Of a DNA stretch of 64,000 nucleotides, positions 12,401 through 27,400 are shown piece by piece. The position numbers and the translations under genes were made by a program. Each line of letters begins with the position of its first letter. The first letter of the stretch is position 1. The notes under the pieces are model-generated. The model saw nothing but the letters and a program-made list of their open reading frames with translations, searched no databases and was not told where the DNA came from. This stretch comes from Liolophura sinensis (taxonomy: Eukaryota; Mollusca; Polyplacophora; Chitonida; Chitonidae): NCBI RefSeq assembly GCF_032854445.1, contig NC_088305.1, positions 25,127,628-25,191,627 on the forward strand, read 5' to 3'.

Positions 12401-15400
12401 ATCTCAATCAGGGCTATCTCTGAGCTATCTCAATCAGGGCTATCTCTGAGCTATCTCAATAAAGCACTGATTCACAATATTTTAAATCAAGATCAGCAGA
12501 CAGTACATACGCAGTACATTTTTGAAATAACGGTTAGTTTTGACACAAAAGCCTCAAACTTCCTGATTTGAAATAAAAATTGAACAGAGTTAAAAGGATC
12601 AAGATACGGAGCCGTAAAAGTGACGCGGTGAAAAATAAATTGGGAAGAGAATAAAAAAAAAACAAGTTGAAAAAAATTTATGGGAGAGAAAAAAATTGGG
12701 GTCGAGAAAATCGTCTTTTTTTTCTTACAGTATAGTTCTGTATAGTTCATCATTATTGCAGAGTTGCAGCTGATAATGGTGTGTTTTTAAAACAGATTGG
12801 ATTTGACCTGTGTAGCCCATCGGGATCATTGTAATCCTTGGTCTTGATTTAAAAACACAATTTATTTATCTAACCCTAGTAAAAAATATGCAGTTACTAG
12901 TGACAGACGCTCGTCGTTGGCAGTGATATTGACTGTTTGATGCCAAACGACCTGTGATTGACATATTAAATCGGGCCCGAGACTTTGAAACTTGGCTTTG
13001 AAAGCCCGATGGATTAAAAAAAGATTTTCTGTTCCAAAAATTGTTTTTCACCATGTCACCTTTATGGCTAATTTACTTTATTTTCTAAATAAATTCACCT
13101 TTTCTTAATTTCATAAATGGTATTCCCGAGTAAAATATGGTAGGGTAACCTCTACACAAGTTCTGTTACCTGAATTTATTTTTTCATGACTTATTCACTT
13201 ATTTATTTCAATCTTGTTTAACGTCATAATTTTTCACCCATACGATGGCGACTATTTCATGTGCGGAGGAAATCTGAGTGCATGCAACGTAAACCACTGA
13301 CCTTTGGCAAGTTACTGACGTACATGTACAGATACACCAAACTGGTGGAAGACAAGTAGTTGTCTTCAAAGAACGCTAGCTTGCGCCAATGGAAAGAATC
13401 ACAGAAGTTTTGTGGATGGCCCATTGTAACCAAAGCCACAGAAGCATGGAAATCATGTTATAAGCATGAGTTGGCTTTCCGGCTGAAAAACAAGCTTCAG
13501 TTGTGTGAAAGTTATAGTGTGGCCCATGAAATAATGAATGTTACCGTATAGCTCTTTGGCAGGGAGGAAATGCCAGCTTGGTTGATGGCGACAACTTCAA
13601 ACCTCACAGAGAGGCCTGAGACTTCCTGTTTGGGCACCTTGATGACACAATGGTTAATGAAGACGCTGTTCTCTCTTAGGAAACAGTTATCGCTGTCCGT
13701 AGGCACACAGTAACACACCTTGCGGTCAGAGCACACTGACATTCGCTTGCGACGCGAGGACGTCTGAGTGAAGAAAACATAAAACTTATCTCCTGGGTTC
13801 ATTTCGAGGAATACATGAAACATATAACTTTAATTCCTTAATATGTAAAAATAATCCAGTATTTTCCAGTCTTGCTTTTTCTAAGAGAAATGGGGTTGCC
13901 TTATAATTACAATTTCCCTAGGACCCAGAAATAAAGTAGCCTGGTCTGGTGACATCAACGTTGATAACTGTCAAACACAACATTTTTGAAAGTGTCCGCT
14001 ATGCTCGTCCCGCATTTACAGTGAGATCATTTATGACGCCATTTTCGAAAATTTTAGATCATTGATGAAAAACATGCATAACATGCAGGAGAAATTTTAA
14101 AATATGAAATATGCCAAAACAAAAACAACAAAACAAAATGTGCAAAGAAAGCCCAATTTGCCACTTGTATTAGTTCATCAAAATTCAGTTCTATTAACAA
14201 TTGTTCAAACACTGATTACCATAATCCCCGACAGCGAAAAATAAGCTGGATCTGCTTCACCACTAATGGTTTTATGTGCCTTGGTGGACCTTAATTTAAA
14301 TCAACATTCATCTACACTTGAAAAGCTATTATTGTTCTTCTTGTGGCAAGACTTCCGACCACGCCGTCTTGGCCTGACATTCAAGATTTCTGACCTAAAA
14401 TAAGGCAGAAGAAGTTGATTGCAGCGAGCAGCGCATGTACTGTTGGGTTTTTCAAGAAGTTTGTCAGCTCACCTGATTAAATCGATTATTTGAAAAGTCT
14501 TCGCCGTACATAAAGCCTGTCTGGTTATTGATGACCCTCCATCGGAGTTTGTTCACTCCGCTCTCCAGGTCTTCAGAGATCAAGGTTACTCTAAAAACAT
14601 AACACAGAGACACATCAAACCTACGTTGAACATTTCTTTCCTGTCGGCAGACACACATCGACACAATATATGGTGGGTACAATGCACTGTGGATCCATAC
14701 GATAAATGGACGCTATAATGCAATGTGGATCCATACAATACATGGTAGAATAATGCACTTTGGATCCATACGATATATAGTGCGTATAATGTACTGTATA
14801 ATGTACTGTGAATCCATACCACATATATTGGGTATAATGTACTGTGGTTCCATACACTATATGTTGGGTATAAAGCACTATAGATCCATACAATATATGT
14901 TGAGTATAAAGCACTACGGATCCTTACAATATATGTTGGGTATAAAGCACTGTGAATCAATACGATATGTGGTGGGCACAATGTACTGAGGATCCATACG
15001 ATATATTGTCGCATAATGCACTCAGGATCCATCCGATATATAGTGGGTATATTGCAGTGAGGATCCATACGATATACGCTGAATAGTATGCACTGTGGAC
15101 TCTTAGAATATATTGCAGGTATAATGCACTGTGGATCCATCCGATATATAGTGGGTATATTGCAGTGAGGATCCATACGATATATGCTGAATAGTATGCA
15201 CTGTGGACTCTTAAAATATATGGCAGGTATAATGCACTGTGGATCCATACGATATATGGTGGGTATAATGCACTGTGGATCCATACGATATATGGTAGGT
15301 ATAATGCACTGTGGATCAATACCACATATAGAGGATCTGTGGATCGATACGATATATAGTGGGTATAATGTACTGTGGATTCATACATTATATGAGGGGG

Positions 15401-18400
15401 CATAACGCACTGTGGATCCATACCACATAAGGAGGGCAGAATGCACTGTGGATTCATACGATGTATGGAAGGTATAATGCGCTGTGGTTCCTTACGATAT
15501 ATGGTAGGTATAATGCACTATGGATCAATACGATATATAGCGCGTAAAATGTACTGTGGATCCATACGATATGCAGTGGATATACTGCACTGTGGATTCA
15601 TACGATATATGGAGGGTATAATGCACTGTGGATCCATACCATTTATGGTTGCTATAATGCACTGTGGATCCATTCCACTTATTGTTGGTATAATGCACTG
15701 TGGATCCATATGATACATAGTAGATGTAATGCAGTGTGGATCCATACAATACATTTTGGTATAATGTACTGTGGATCCATACAATATATTGTGGGTACAA
15801 TGCCTCGTGGACCCATAAGATATAATGCACTGTCGATCCACACGATATTATGATGATGGAGATATTGAACGTGGTAGATATAATGCTCGTGGTTAACGTA
15901 AAGCAGGTGGCGAATATAACGGATAGGGGATATAATGCAGGTGGTGGATGTAATGCAGGTGGTGGATAAAATGCAGGTGGTGGATGTAATGCAGGTGGTG
16001 AACATAATTCAAGTGGTGATATAATGCACATGGTGAATATAATGCAAGTGGTGGGTATTATGCATGTGGTGGATATAATGCACGTGGGAAAATAATTCAC
16101 GTGATGCAGATAAGGCAGGTGATGGATATAATGCAGGCGATGGATATCATGGAGATAATGTACGTGGTGGATATAATGCACGAAGTGGAGACTATTTACG
16201 TGTTGAATATAAATCTCGTGGTGGATATAACACACAGGCGAGATTCATGCGCTGTCAGTGCTAGTGGGTTGAGGAAACGGCATGACCGTCATTAATATTC
16301 CAAGGCGAACGTTGTTGAAGGCGAAATTAAACGAAGATTTGCGGGCAAAGAAAATGACAAATTCACTTACCGACTAGAAAAGGGGTGTTCAGTTGAGTTC
16401 ATGTTGAGCTGAAAGCCACCTGATTGTTCTACAGTTGGCATGGTGTCGTCGAAATGTACTCTCGTTACGTCTGTCTTGCGCGTATTTTTCACATCCCACG
16501 CTGTCACCCATATGCAGATTGTGTCCCCAGATTCGCGTTTAACGTTGAAAACGTCTGTTTCATCCGTCAGAATCTTTGAAAATGCGTCTGTAGGATCGTC
16601 GCAGTTTTCAATATAACCTTGATACCGTTTGTATGCTCTCTCGAAGCGGATGATTCCGTGAACGTTCTTAATACCTAGCACAGTTCTCTGCCCGTCGTGG
16701 TCATCGAGAGCGTACTCGACCTCCTTCCGGAAATTTATTCTGTCATCTTCAATCTTGGGAAATGGCGACACGGGATTCAGTAGGTAATTTTTTTCATGGA
16801 ACCTGTTAGCGAAATGATTTGTCCATCTCACCTCGATGTTGTTCGTCAAACTTACCTGCCAAAGGTGACCGGACATGTTTGAAGCACTGGACACAAAGAG
16901 TTGCGCCCCTTCGTCCGTGTTGATCTCCACGGCGTGGATTGGGTCGTAGAGAAAGAGACGTCTGGCGTACCGCGAGTTGTTGGCCAGGTCATTGACCTCT
17001 AATACGATAGAGTACATACCTGGAAGGGATGGTATGTAAGACAACTGGTCCTGACCATTGTCCACTTCGACAGTGTGAATCGGATCTCCGTGCTCTGTTA
17101 GATTTCTTGATGGGTTCGCCATCAGTTGAAACACTTCGATAACATACTTGCGCACGCCAGAGTTAGGGTCTTTCCATCCATTCCAGCTGACCGTGATTTC
17201 GTCCTATAGACGATATATAAAATTATAGACGATATATGAGATTATACACGTCACGCTGTCAGCATGAGGCAGATTGAAGGGTCTACCTATACATTTATTT
17301 ATTTATTAATTGGATTGGTGTTTTATGCCTAACTCAAGAATATTTCACTTATACGACGGGGGAGAGCATTATGGTGGGTGGAAACCGGGCACAGCCCGGT
17401 GGAAACCCATGACCATCCGCAGGTTGGTGAGATACCTTCCCACTTACGGCCGGAGAAGAAGCCAGCATGAGCTGGACTTGAACTCACAGCGACCGCATTG
17501 GTGTCTACCTATATACAGCACATAAAAGCCGATAGAGCAATGTAATAATAATTGCACTACACTAAGTTTAACTGAAAGTGTGTTGTCTGAGTGTACGCTA
17601 GAATGTATTCTCTTATTATAACACAATATTGTGGGATATTTAGCCAAATTTTTCTGTTAGTCTAAGAAAAAGTCTATGATGAATTATCATTCCCTGAAGA
17701 CAGATAACAGATATTCTGTAAAATTTAAGACATCTATTTTTTGCGTGTATACCACCAGAAAGTGCTACCCATAGTAAAATATTATTACATTACCCATGAT
17801 GTAGTGACTATTACTCGGTGGCCTTGGCTGAGTGCATTCTGCCCATTATGCAATATATGTTACACTGTGGGTAAGCCTGACCTACGCATGTTTCTGAGCA
17901 TTGCATCAAGGTGCCCTTTTTGTAACACACAGCACCCAACATGGAATCGGTTCTCAAATCTGCTATTTACATCTTCCCCAGATCATACCAGGGATGTCCT
18001 GCCCTTGCAACTTTGAAAACACCTTTTACAATAAGAACAACGGACATTTTTTATTTCGATAAAGCTCTACTTTATTACCTGGGCCTAATAATGTGAAAGA
18101 ACCGTTTCAGAGTACTCAAACTCAAAAGCATATTAAAATAAACCAGTTTGGACTACACCCGTTTAGGTTTGACAAATTTCCAATTTCAAGACCTTTTAGA
18201 ACCTGGTATTAACATACCAGAGATATATTCCCTGATACCAATAGTAAAATACATGAATCTTCAAATATATTTGTTTAATGGTTGGATATGCTGCCAGGAG
18301 ATAAAAAGAATGTTCAGCCCCGGGCGAGGTACCAGGGAAACAAATTCTAAAGCCGAGGAAAAATCAGCAGAAGCTGGATTTGATCATGATTCCTAACTGG

Positions 18401-21400
18401 TCAACAACTCCGATCCATATCGACGACCAACACTTTAGATCACTGAGCCAGCAGTGAACACTGCCTGGAACAGATACTTAATCATCTAAAAGCAGAATTC
18501 TATTTTTACACAAATATATTAGTGTAGAAGTAAATAAATAGTGTTATATAATGGGCCCCAAGTGTGTATAAATACCCATAGTGTAATAAAACATAATAAT
18601 TACATTATAGACAGCATAACTGTTATATTACGGATTTTTTTTTTATCCTAGAAGCGTCTACACCGAGGCAGCGAGGTAGCGAATAGGTAGCTAGCTGTTT
18701 CCCTATTTTGATCCTTATTGCTTGGAGGTTGTGAACTATGATTTGATGATGACAGTTATACAATGGAGCGCTCATGATTTGGGCCTACAGCGCTTCTTCA
18801 CATTTTTTTAACCCTGTACAAACTGCTAAGAAAAAATTTTCAGAAGATTTATTACTTATTTATTTATTTATTTATTTAATTGATTGGTGTTTTACTCCGC
18901 ACCCAAGAAAATTTTCCTTATACGACGGTGGAAGGAAACCAAGCAGAGCCGGTTACTGGTTACTGCCAGACGTTCCCACGTGCGGCCGAAGAGGAAAGCC
19001 AACATGAGGTGGAATTGAACTCTTAGCAACCGCATTGGGGAGAGCAGCCCCTCCCCGTCCCCCCCCCCCCCCCCACCCATCCACCCAGGACAGCTGTGTG
19101 GGATTTCCGTGTCAAACGCCAGCTTACCTCGATTATGTCATTACCGCCCATGAGGTACAACGGTTTCTCATTTGAACACGAATGGCTCAGGTAACAATGG
19201 GTCGGAGGTTTTAAATCAAACAGGACTGTCAGAGTCTTCGTGATGGTGTTTCCCGTAAACATCGTTTTCCCTTCACTCTGAATAGTCCGAAATCCACCAT
19301 TCTTTGCAGTTACGTTGATTTCAAGCCTGCGTGGAAATAATGAGAACGTGAAAAAAAAATGAAAAAAAAAATGTTATGACAATTTTTTTTTCGAACAATG
19401 TTTTATTGCAATTACTTGAACATGTATATATGTGCGATATGAGATTGGCATACACTTACGCCAACAGCAATGTTCTTCTGCAGGCCTTCATATAGAACCT
19501 GACGGCCAGAAGAAACTTTACCACTCCGTGAGTTAAATTTAACCGGCCTTTTCAGCAAATTAATACCAAATTATTGTAGGAAGACATTTTACGAAGAATA
19601 TCCTCATGTGTAACAAGTGTCATATACGCCCACACGAATTGTTTTGAGACGACGAAGAAAGTTTTAAAAATCACGTGACCCATGGATGCCCGCAACTACA
19701 CATGTAATAAGTGTATAAAAACGTCACACACAGTGTGCTGGGCTTGCACACTGACTAAAAACCACCAAAGTAATGCCTCGATTGACTCCAGAACAACGCG
19801 AGCGGGCCCTGGGTATGGTATCCATGGGAGCCACCCATTCACAAATTGCAAGGCCCTTCGACTGCTCTCGTGTAACTGTGCCAGACTTGAAGCAACGTGA
19901 CAGACAGACATACGGGACAGGCATCGGGCAGGCCATCATCAATCAATGCATTAGGTCACCGGGTCAGTCCAGGAGACTCATGGCTCACGGAATTAGGGCC
20001 TGTCGACCATTCAGAGGGCAGTTGTTGACAGCCGAACATCGTCGCGAGAGGTTGCGATGGGCTCGAATTGCACGCCTTTGGCAGCGACGTGATTGGCAAC
20101 GTGTTGTTTTCACGGATGAAAGCCGCCTCTGCCTGTTCCGAGCCGATGGCAGACAGCGAAATTCTACGTCCTGTTGTCCTGCCATTCCTTCAACAGCAGC
20201 CACGTGGTGTCCTGTACCAGCATGACAACGCCAGACCCCATACAGCTCGAGTTGTGCAGAACTTCCTGGGCGCCAACAACGTCAACGTCTTGCCATGGCC
20301 TGCACGTTCCCCAAACATGTCCCCCATAGAGCACCTTTGGAATATCATGGGTCGTCGAGTAAGACAACGGCCACACCTTGAAACCAACCGGCAAAAACTG
20401 GCGTTCGCTCTCCAAGATGAATGGCAACAAATCCCACGCCATCTCATCAGACGACTGACTTTTTCTATGCGTCGGAGTTTTTGCATACAATGAAGCAAAG
20501 GGTGGCCACAAGCGATATTGATTGGTTTTGATATTGACTGATTTTAAAAATAATCAGCTTTTTGTATACTCTTGTTAGCCAAGATGGAATGGCTATTTTT
20601 CTACCCCTGTTCACTTGTAAAATGATTTGAGGGCTGCTTTGTTTGTTCTTACTCAAGACTTTCAATATCTAAAGTCATTGGTCTTTTCAATATATCATAA
20701 TCTTCAGTCATCCTGTTTTTTTGCTTTGGCAACATTGATTTGAACTCTTTGTAAAGTTTCTTTTGGCCGTCAGTTTAAGTACATGTAGTCCTACATGTAA
20801 TTTAATTCAAAACGGATCCCAGGTTACATACATATATAACAAAATATCCGTATACATGGATTATCTGATCTCCGAGTCGAAGTTACTCACATGATTTCAA
20901 GCTTTTATTATAATTATAATTATTGTTATAGTTATAGTTATAATTATAATTATCAAAGCGTCATGTCCAACAGTCGTCTACCATTCGTACACAAGCACAC
21001 ATGGTAGCTAAAAGTTTTTTTTATGAAACTGAAACGCCAAATTAAGACATCTGTAGTTCTATCTTTTCATTAATTATCATCGAATCTCTGTCCCGTTAAG
21101 GTAATATCAAGCGACAAATCATACGTTACATAGCTCCTATGGTCGTATGTAACGCTTTTACAATGCAGCGATAGATCTGACCATTTCTGCTGACTCGAAT
21201 GTTTTTTCTTTCTTTACCACAGTCAGGCCATACCAAAGAATTGCTGCTGCCTTGTGTGGCAATCAGCATTGAGAGATCAGAGCAAGGAAACATTACTGGT
21301 TATACTGATATCAGTACAGTATGACTGCGTAGGCTTCCATGTCTGGTGTCTTCTACATGATACAGCGGCGGCGGTGGTATTTTGGATACTGCCATGAACT

Positions 21401-24400
21401 TGCCACAAGAAAATACAGCATACATACGCACAGTTAATGACACCTTGTCATCATATGATGTAAAACCCCAAGCATACAAATGTATATGCATTCTTGTTCG
21501 TCAAGCAGTTATATCATTGCTACAACATTTATCTGATCACTTGTCAATATGGGATCCTTTCCATGACGAACGCGGCGAGATCACAAAAAGCTCAGTAGTT
21601 CTGGTTAAGGTATGACGAAAATTTATGTATTCTTGGCTGATAAAACTCAGCCCCCATGTCGTATCAAAACACACACATATCAAGACATATTTAGGGTCAT
21701 CTGTGGTGGTATCTTCCATATGTGGATGTGAAAATAGAGATAAAATACTTGTTTATGTAGACGTTAAGATAAATCCATGGGTGGATTTTAGGATTGGAGG
21801 ACGATACTTAACATATCACGATCGTCTATACGGTAGTCAAAAGGCACTTGGACCGTGCAGTTGTGGATGCCTGTCTCCGGATTCTTCCAGCTTACAGTTG
21901 GTTTGCAGTCTGCGCTTTGTCCTTTTTTGATGACCCAACCTGCCCCTGGAAGGAATGCCATTAATTACGATATGACCACTGATAACACTTAGCTGCGTCG
22001 TTTTCTACTAAATTCCATTTAAAGTTGTAAAGCTGATTTATATGATTAATTAATATTCTGATCATGCATAACTATGAACAGGATGAAACTGACAACAGTT
22101 AAAAATGCCAAGTAGCTGTATTAACATTTTTTTATTTATTTATTTATTTATTTGATTGGTGCATACTCTAGAATATTTCACTTACATGACGGCGGCCAGC
22201 ATTATGGTAAACCGGGCAGACCCGGGGGAAACCCACGACCAACTGCAGGTGGTTGCCAGACCTGCCAGATGGGAAGCCAACATGAGTTGCATTTGAACTC
22301 ACAGCGACCACATAGGTGAGAGGCTGCTATATTAAAAATAAGTTTCACTATTAACTGAGGGCGTGCGTGGCTCTTTTGGTTAGCGCGTTGGAGCGGCGTA
22401 ATGACCAAGGAGCCTTTCACCAATGCGGTCGCTGTGAGTTCAGGTCCAGCTCATACTGTCTTCCTCTGCCGATAACCTGCGAATGCTCGTGGGTTTCCCC
22501 GATTTTCCCCCACTATAATGCTGGTCGTCATCATATAAGTGTAATATTCTTGGGTATGGCGTAAAATCAAATAAATAAATACATTTTTAACTGCACTGTA
22601 CTGAAGGGAGAAATCAACAAACACTGCTGTATAAGATTAAAAGTTTTACTGACCTCCAATCTGCAATTTCTTGTGCGACACTTTCGCCTTTCCCTCGACT
22701 ATTCCAAATTCTGCCTCCTGAATGTAGGACGGCTTCATTGGCAAATCTGTTGTAGAGTCATGAAAACTCTCCCAGTGAATGACAATGGAGTTGAACCGTT
22801 TAAGATTCGTCCAGAATTTATCACTCTCCACACCGGTTAAGTTTGTCGCATCCACTTCAAGACTGTAGATTTTACGAGCACTTTCTCTGTCCAGCTCATA
22901 AAGAGTAGCCTTGGTAGTTGTCAGTTTAGGTCTCTCGTTGGGGGCTGCATGTGGTAAAAAAGGATAAAGTTACACACAGTGTTATTATCGCTTTCTTCTT
23001 TATTATTGCTTGTTTGCTCAAACTGTACCTTGCTTTCCTGATTATTTCAGTCATATCACGGCAGGATATCTTTGCAAATGTGCGCAGGCATGTGGTGGAG
23101 TGGAGCAAGACAGATGTGTACAGGTTTGTGTTGGAGGGGGAATGAGATAGACGTGCACTGGTTTGTTGTCAGGTGGGGAGAACGAGACAGATGTGCACAA
23201 GATTGTAGGGGGGGGGGGGTTACGAGACAGATGTGCACAGGTTTGTTGTGGGGGGGGGTACGAGACAGATGTGCACAAGGTTGTGGTAGTGGGGAGGGGG
23301 GGAGGGAACAGACAGATGTACACAGGTTTATATCTGTCAGAAACAGGCCTGAGGTATAATAGATTATGTGTGCATGTATCAAGTCTAGCTCCTGCTGGCT
23401 TCCTCTCCGGTCGTGGGAAGGTTTTCCAGCAGCCCATGGATGGTCAGGAGTTAACCCTGGGTTTCTCTACACGTCGTATACGTGAAATGTTTTGGGATAC
23501 GGTGTCAAACACCAATCAAGTAAATTACTAAATAAATGTGAGGGAGGAATTTTGAGAGAGTACCACCGCTTTTCGTCAACTACGTAAAAAACCTACAGAA
23601 AAGATAATCCTTGGCATTAAGCTCCAGAACTGCACTCTCATTGTTATTTACCCTTTACTATATCTTTTGTTCATCTATTTTTCTAACATTTGTGATCATT
23701 TATGTCAGACTAACAGTATTATCGTTATTACGAATTACACTTTCTGAACATAGCAGGGAATTCTAGTGCTGAAAACTGTGAAAACACCAAGCTTTCACTT
23801 TCACTTTCACTTGGCCCAGATATTGATATGTAAAAGCATATTAAATACTAAACCTGCTGCTGAGCCACTGGATGTTTCTGTACAAGTGTATTGGTTACTG
23901 TGTTTTTAAAATCGTAAATATATGCTAATCTAATAACGGTATTGTCTAATATAATTTTGAACCACCTGATGTTTTGATAAAATACATACGCAAAATATCG
24001 CATGAGCTTCCACCGTAGCCTGTGGAACACTGACAATTTCCATTCTTGGGGTTGCACAAACCCGGGTAACACGGCTTTTTCCATGAACACTGGGCTAAAA
24101 CCACAAAACCAGATACACCTTATTAATTTCATCTACATTACGGGTTTGGGTACAGTAACAAAACATCCTATAGAGTGGAGTTCGGCATGCAGCTGGATAG
24201 TTTCCTCTTTGGATGAGCTTATCAATAAAATCAAGGCGATGAAGAATAAGAACCTCTGTTTCCTTCGTATAATGTAGGCTGACTCTCAGACGGGCAAACT
24301 ATAGTGTGAGGGTAGTTTGCTTATCTACTAGTATTTTATTGTTGAGGATCTTTTTTTTCTTTTTTCTACCTTATGATTCAGTCCGGTAAAGATTTATGGT

Positions 24401-27400
24401 TGGCAGAAACCGGTAGGCCTATGCCCAAAGTAAACCGGTATGTACAAAGTAAACCGGTATGCCCAAAGTAAACCGGTATGCCCAAAGTAGTCCACCGCCC
24501 ATTGCCAGGTACAGGAAACGTGGTGATAAGTCTAACATTCTAATGAACAAGCGAATTTTGGTACCGTGACACGTTAATAATGGCCTAAATAATACACGTC
24601 TATATGGCACTAGCCTGACACAAAGAGACAACGGCCTGATGGAAGAAGACACTAACAAGACAGGAGACACCGAACTCAAAGAAGGTGACACTAGCCTGAC
24701 ACAAAGAGACAACGGTCTGATGGAAGAAGACACTAACAAGACAGGAGACACCGAACTCATAGAAGGCGACACTAGCATCATACAAAGGGACAACGGCCTG
24801 ACGGAAGAAGACACTAACAAGACAGGAGACACCGAACTCGTAGAAGGCGACACTAGCCTGACACAAAGAGACAACGGCCTGATGGAAGAAGACACTAACA
24901 AGACAGGAGACACCGAAATCATAGAAGGTGACACTAGCATCATACAAAGGGACAAAGGCCTGATGGAAGAAGACACTAACAAGACAGGAGACACCGAACT
25001 CATAGAAGGCGACACTAGCCTGACACAAAGAGACAACGGCCTGATGAAAGAAGACACTAACAAGACAGGAGACACCGAACTCATAGAAGGTGACACTAGC
25101 CTGACACAAAGAGACAACGGCCTGACGGAAGAAGACACTAACAAGACAGGAGACACCGAACTCATAGAAGGCGACACTAGCATCATACAAAGGGACAAAG
25201 GCCTGATGGAAGTAGACACTAACAAGACAGGAGACACCGAACTCATAGAAGGCGACACTAGCCTGACACAAAGAGACAACGGCCTGATGGAAGAAGACAC
25301 TAACAAGACAGGAGACACCGAACTCATACAAGGCGACACTAGCGTCATACAAAGGGACAACGGCCTGATGGAAGAAGACACTGGCCTGATACAATGAGAC
25401 ACCGGCCCGATGCAAGGAGAAAGTAACCTGATACAGGAAGACACCGGCCTGATACAAGTAGACAACGGTCTGATACAAGCAGACGCAGGCCTCACAGAAG
25501 GAGACACCGGCCTGATACATAGAGACCCCAGCCTCATAAAACGAGACACTGTCGTGATACAAGGAGACACTGTCCTGATATAAGGAGACACTGTCCTGAA
25601 AAAAGAAGACACTTGCCCCACACAAGGAGACACCGGCCAATACAAGGAGACACGGGCCTCATACAAGAAGACACCGGCCCATACAAGGAGACACCGGCCT
25701 CATACAATGAGACACTAAATACAATGACGTTTCTAAGTAATTGTAACCAAGTAGGGGCTTACTCTTTCTGTAAGAGCACAAGGTACGAGTTACACAGCAT
25801 GCTATTTCCGTTTTTCCTAATTCGCCGTAGTCATGGTCGCATCAAAATTCAAGACTTAAAAGCTGTTATTTACGGTTAGTTACCAGGCGCCTCATAAGAC
25901 AATTGCTGTAGCGTTTGAGCATTTTTCCAGCTCTTCTTCCAATAACTATGGTTACTGTATTCGCTTTCTCTTCTTTTGAACCTTTAACCTTGCTTGGAAC
26001 AAAAACATCATTTAATATGCAAGGGGCCTCCGTGGCTCAGTTAGTTAGTGCGCTAGACCCAGGAGCGTGATGACCCAGGAGTCTCTCACTAATGCGGTCG
26101 CTGTGAGTTCAAGTCCAGCTCATGCTGGCTTCCTATCCGGCCGTACGTGGGAAGGTGTGCCAACAACCTCCGGATGGTCGTTGGTTTCCCCCGTGCTGTG
26201 TCCGGTTTCCACCCACCGTAATGCTGCCGCCGTCGTATAAGTGAAATATCCTTGAGTACGGCGTAAAACACCAATTAAATAAATAATTTAATATGCAAAA
26301 CATCTGTACATTTGTGGTAGGTTTTGTGACACATACAAAGAGATCAGATTCGTGACGTGGAACAAGGAGCTACGTTTATACAGTGGCTCCTGTTGTTCAC
26401 GACAAATTACCTGGATTATTTATCCAATATCTAAATATCTGATTATTTTACAAGGGCATTTCACGCTGCGCGCTTGCCGTTTGTAACATTTATGTTCACT
26501 TTAAATTTTAAGCAGATTCACAGAGAGGTGAACACTAAGCAAGATCAAGGCTAAACAACTATATGTTAGAAACAGAATTCTGAATTTTACAAGCATCTTT
26601 GTTTTGCGAATTGTTCTACTCACGTGTACCACAGGTTGCTCCTTTGTAGCCTAGTTTACACTGACATACATTCGGTTGTTTGCACGTGCCCCCATTCAAA
26701 CAGCCAGACGAGCAAATAGCTGCAGAAAAACACAAACGTAAATAAAATAATAAATAACGACAAAAATAAAAGTCATGTTTTGTTTGTAGCTCCTCTCACA
26801 CGCTGTGGTCATAAAAGATAAAAGACCAAAAACACAGTATTCGTGTCATTACAAGCGTTGTTTTTTTTTTTGTCTGAAAACATTGGAAACAATGGACAAC
26901 TAGAAGAATTGAGAAATTATGGAAGTCTTAGCCTTAGTTATTACCCTTTCTTATCACAGTAGCCGTTGTCACCGAAACCAACAAACTATCGTTTGTGTAC
27001 CTCAGCAGATTCTTCGAAGAGCAGACTATCGTTAAATAAAGCTAGTACGCATCATCCAACAATATGACGTGTACTAGCTTTAAGGATTTCTTACATTTGT
27101 TTAAGGATTGACCGCGTAGCTACGAATCCACGTTGTGGTTCATAAAACAGTTTATACAGGGTTTTGTTGTTGTTGTTTTTTTGTTTGTTGTTTTTTTTGT
27201 TTATACCCCAATAAACCTAAAAAAAAAACATGACAGTCATTTCTTGTAATTGAATTTAACAATGTGGCTACACACTTAAAATAGTTTTCTTGGTTGTCTT
27301 TGATTTTCGTAAAATGTCTTCAATGAGAAATTTCATTTTTCCCATCTGTATATCAGGGAATGAAAATGTAGAGCGAATTCAAGCAGTGTATTCATGTAGA

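Noticed and set aside
14680-15845. TATAAT words as promoters
   Set aside because: They are part of the tandem unit; bacterial -10 boxes have no meaning here.
14586-16235. Open frames of 166-262 codons in the 36/18-bp arrays
   Set aside because: Same artefact: stop-free tandem units of 36 bp read as 12-residue repeats in several frames.
24419-25666. Open frames of 252-415 codons on both strands
   Set aside because: They run through the 81-bp array, whose period is a multiple of three; being open in several frames is expected. The region is an intron of the receptor gene.
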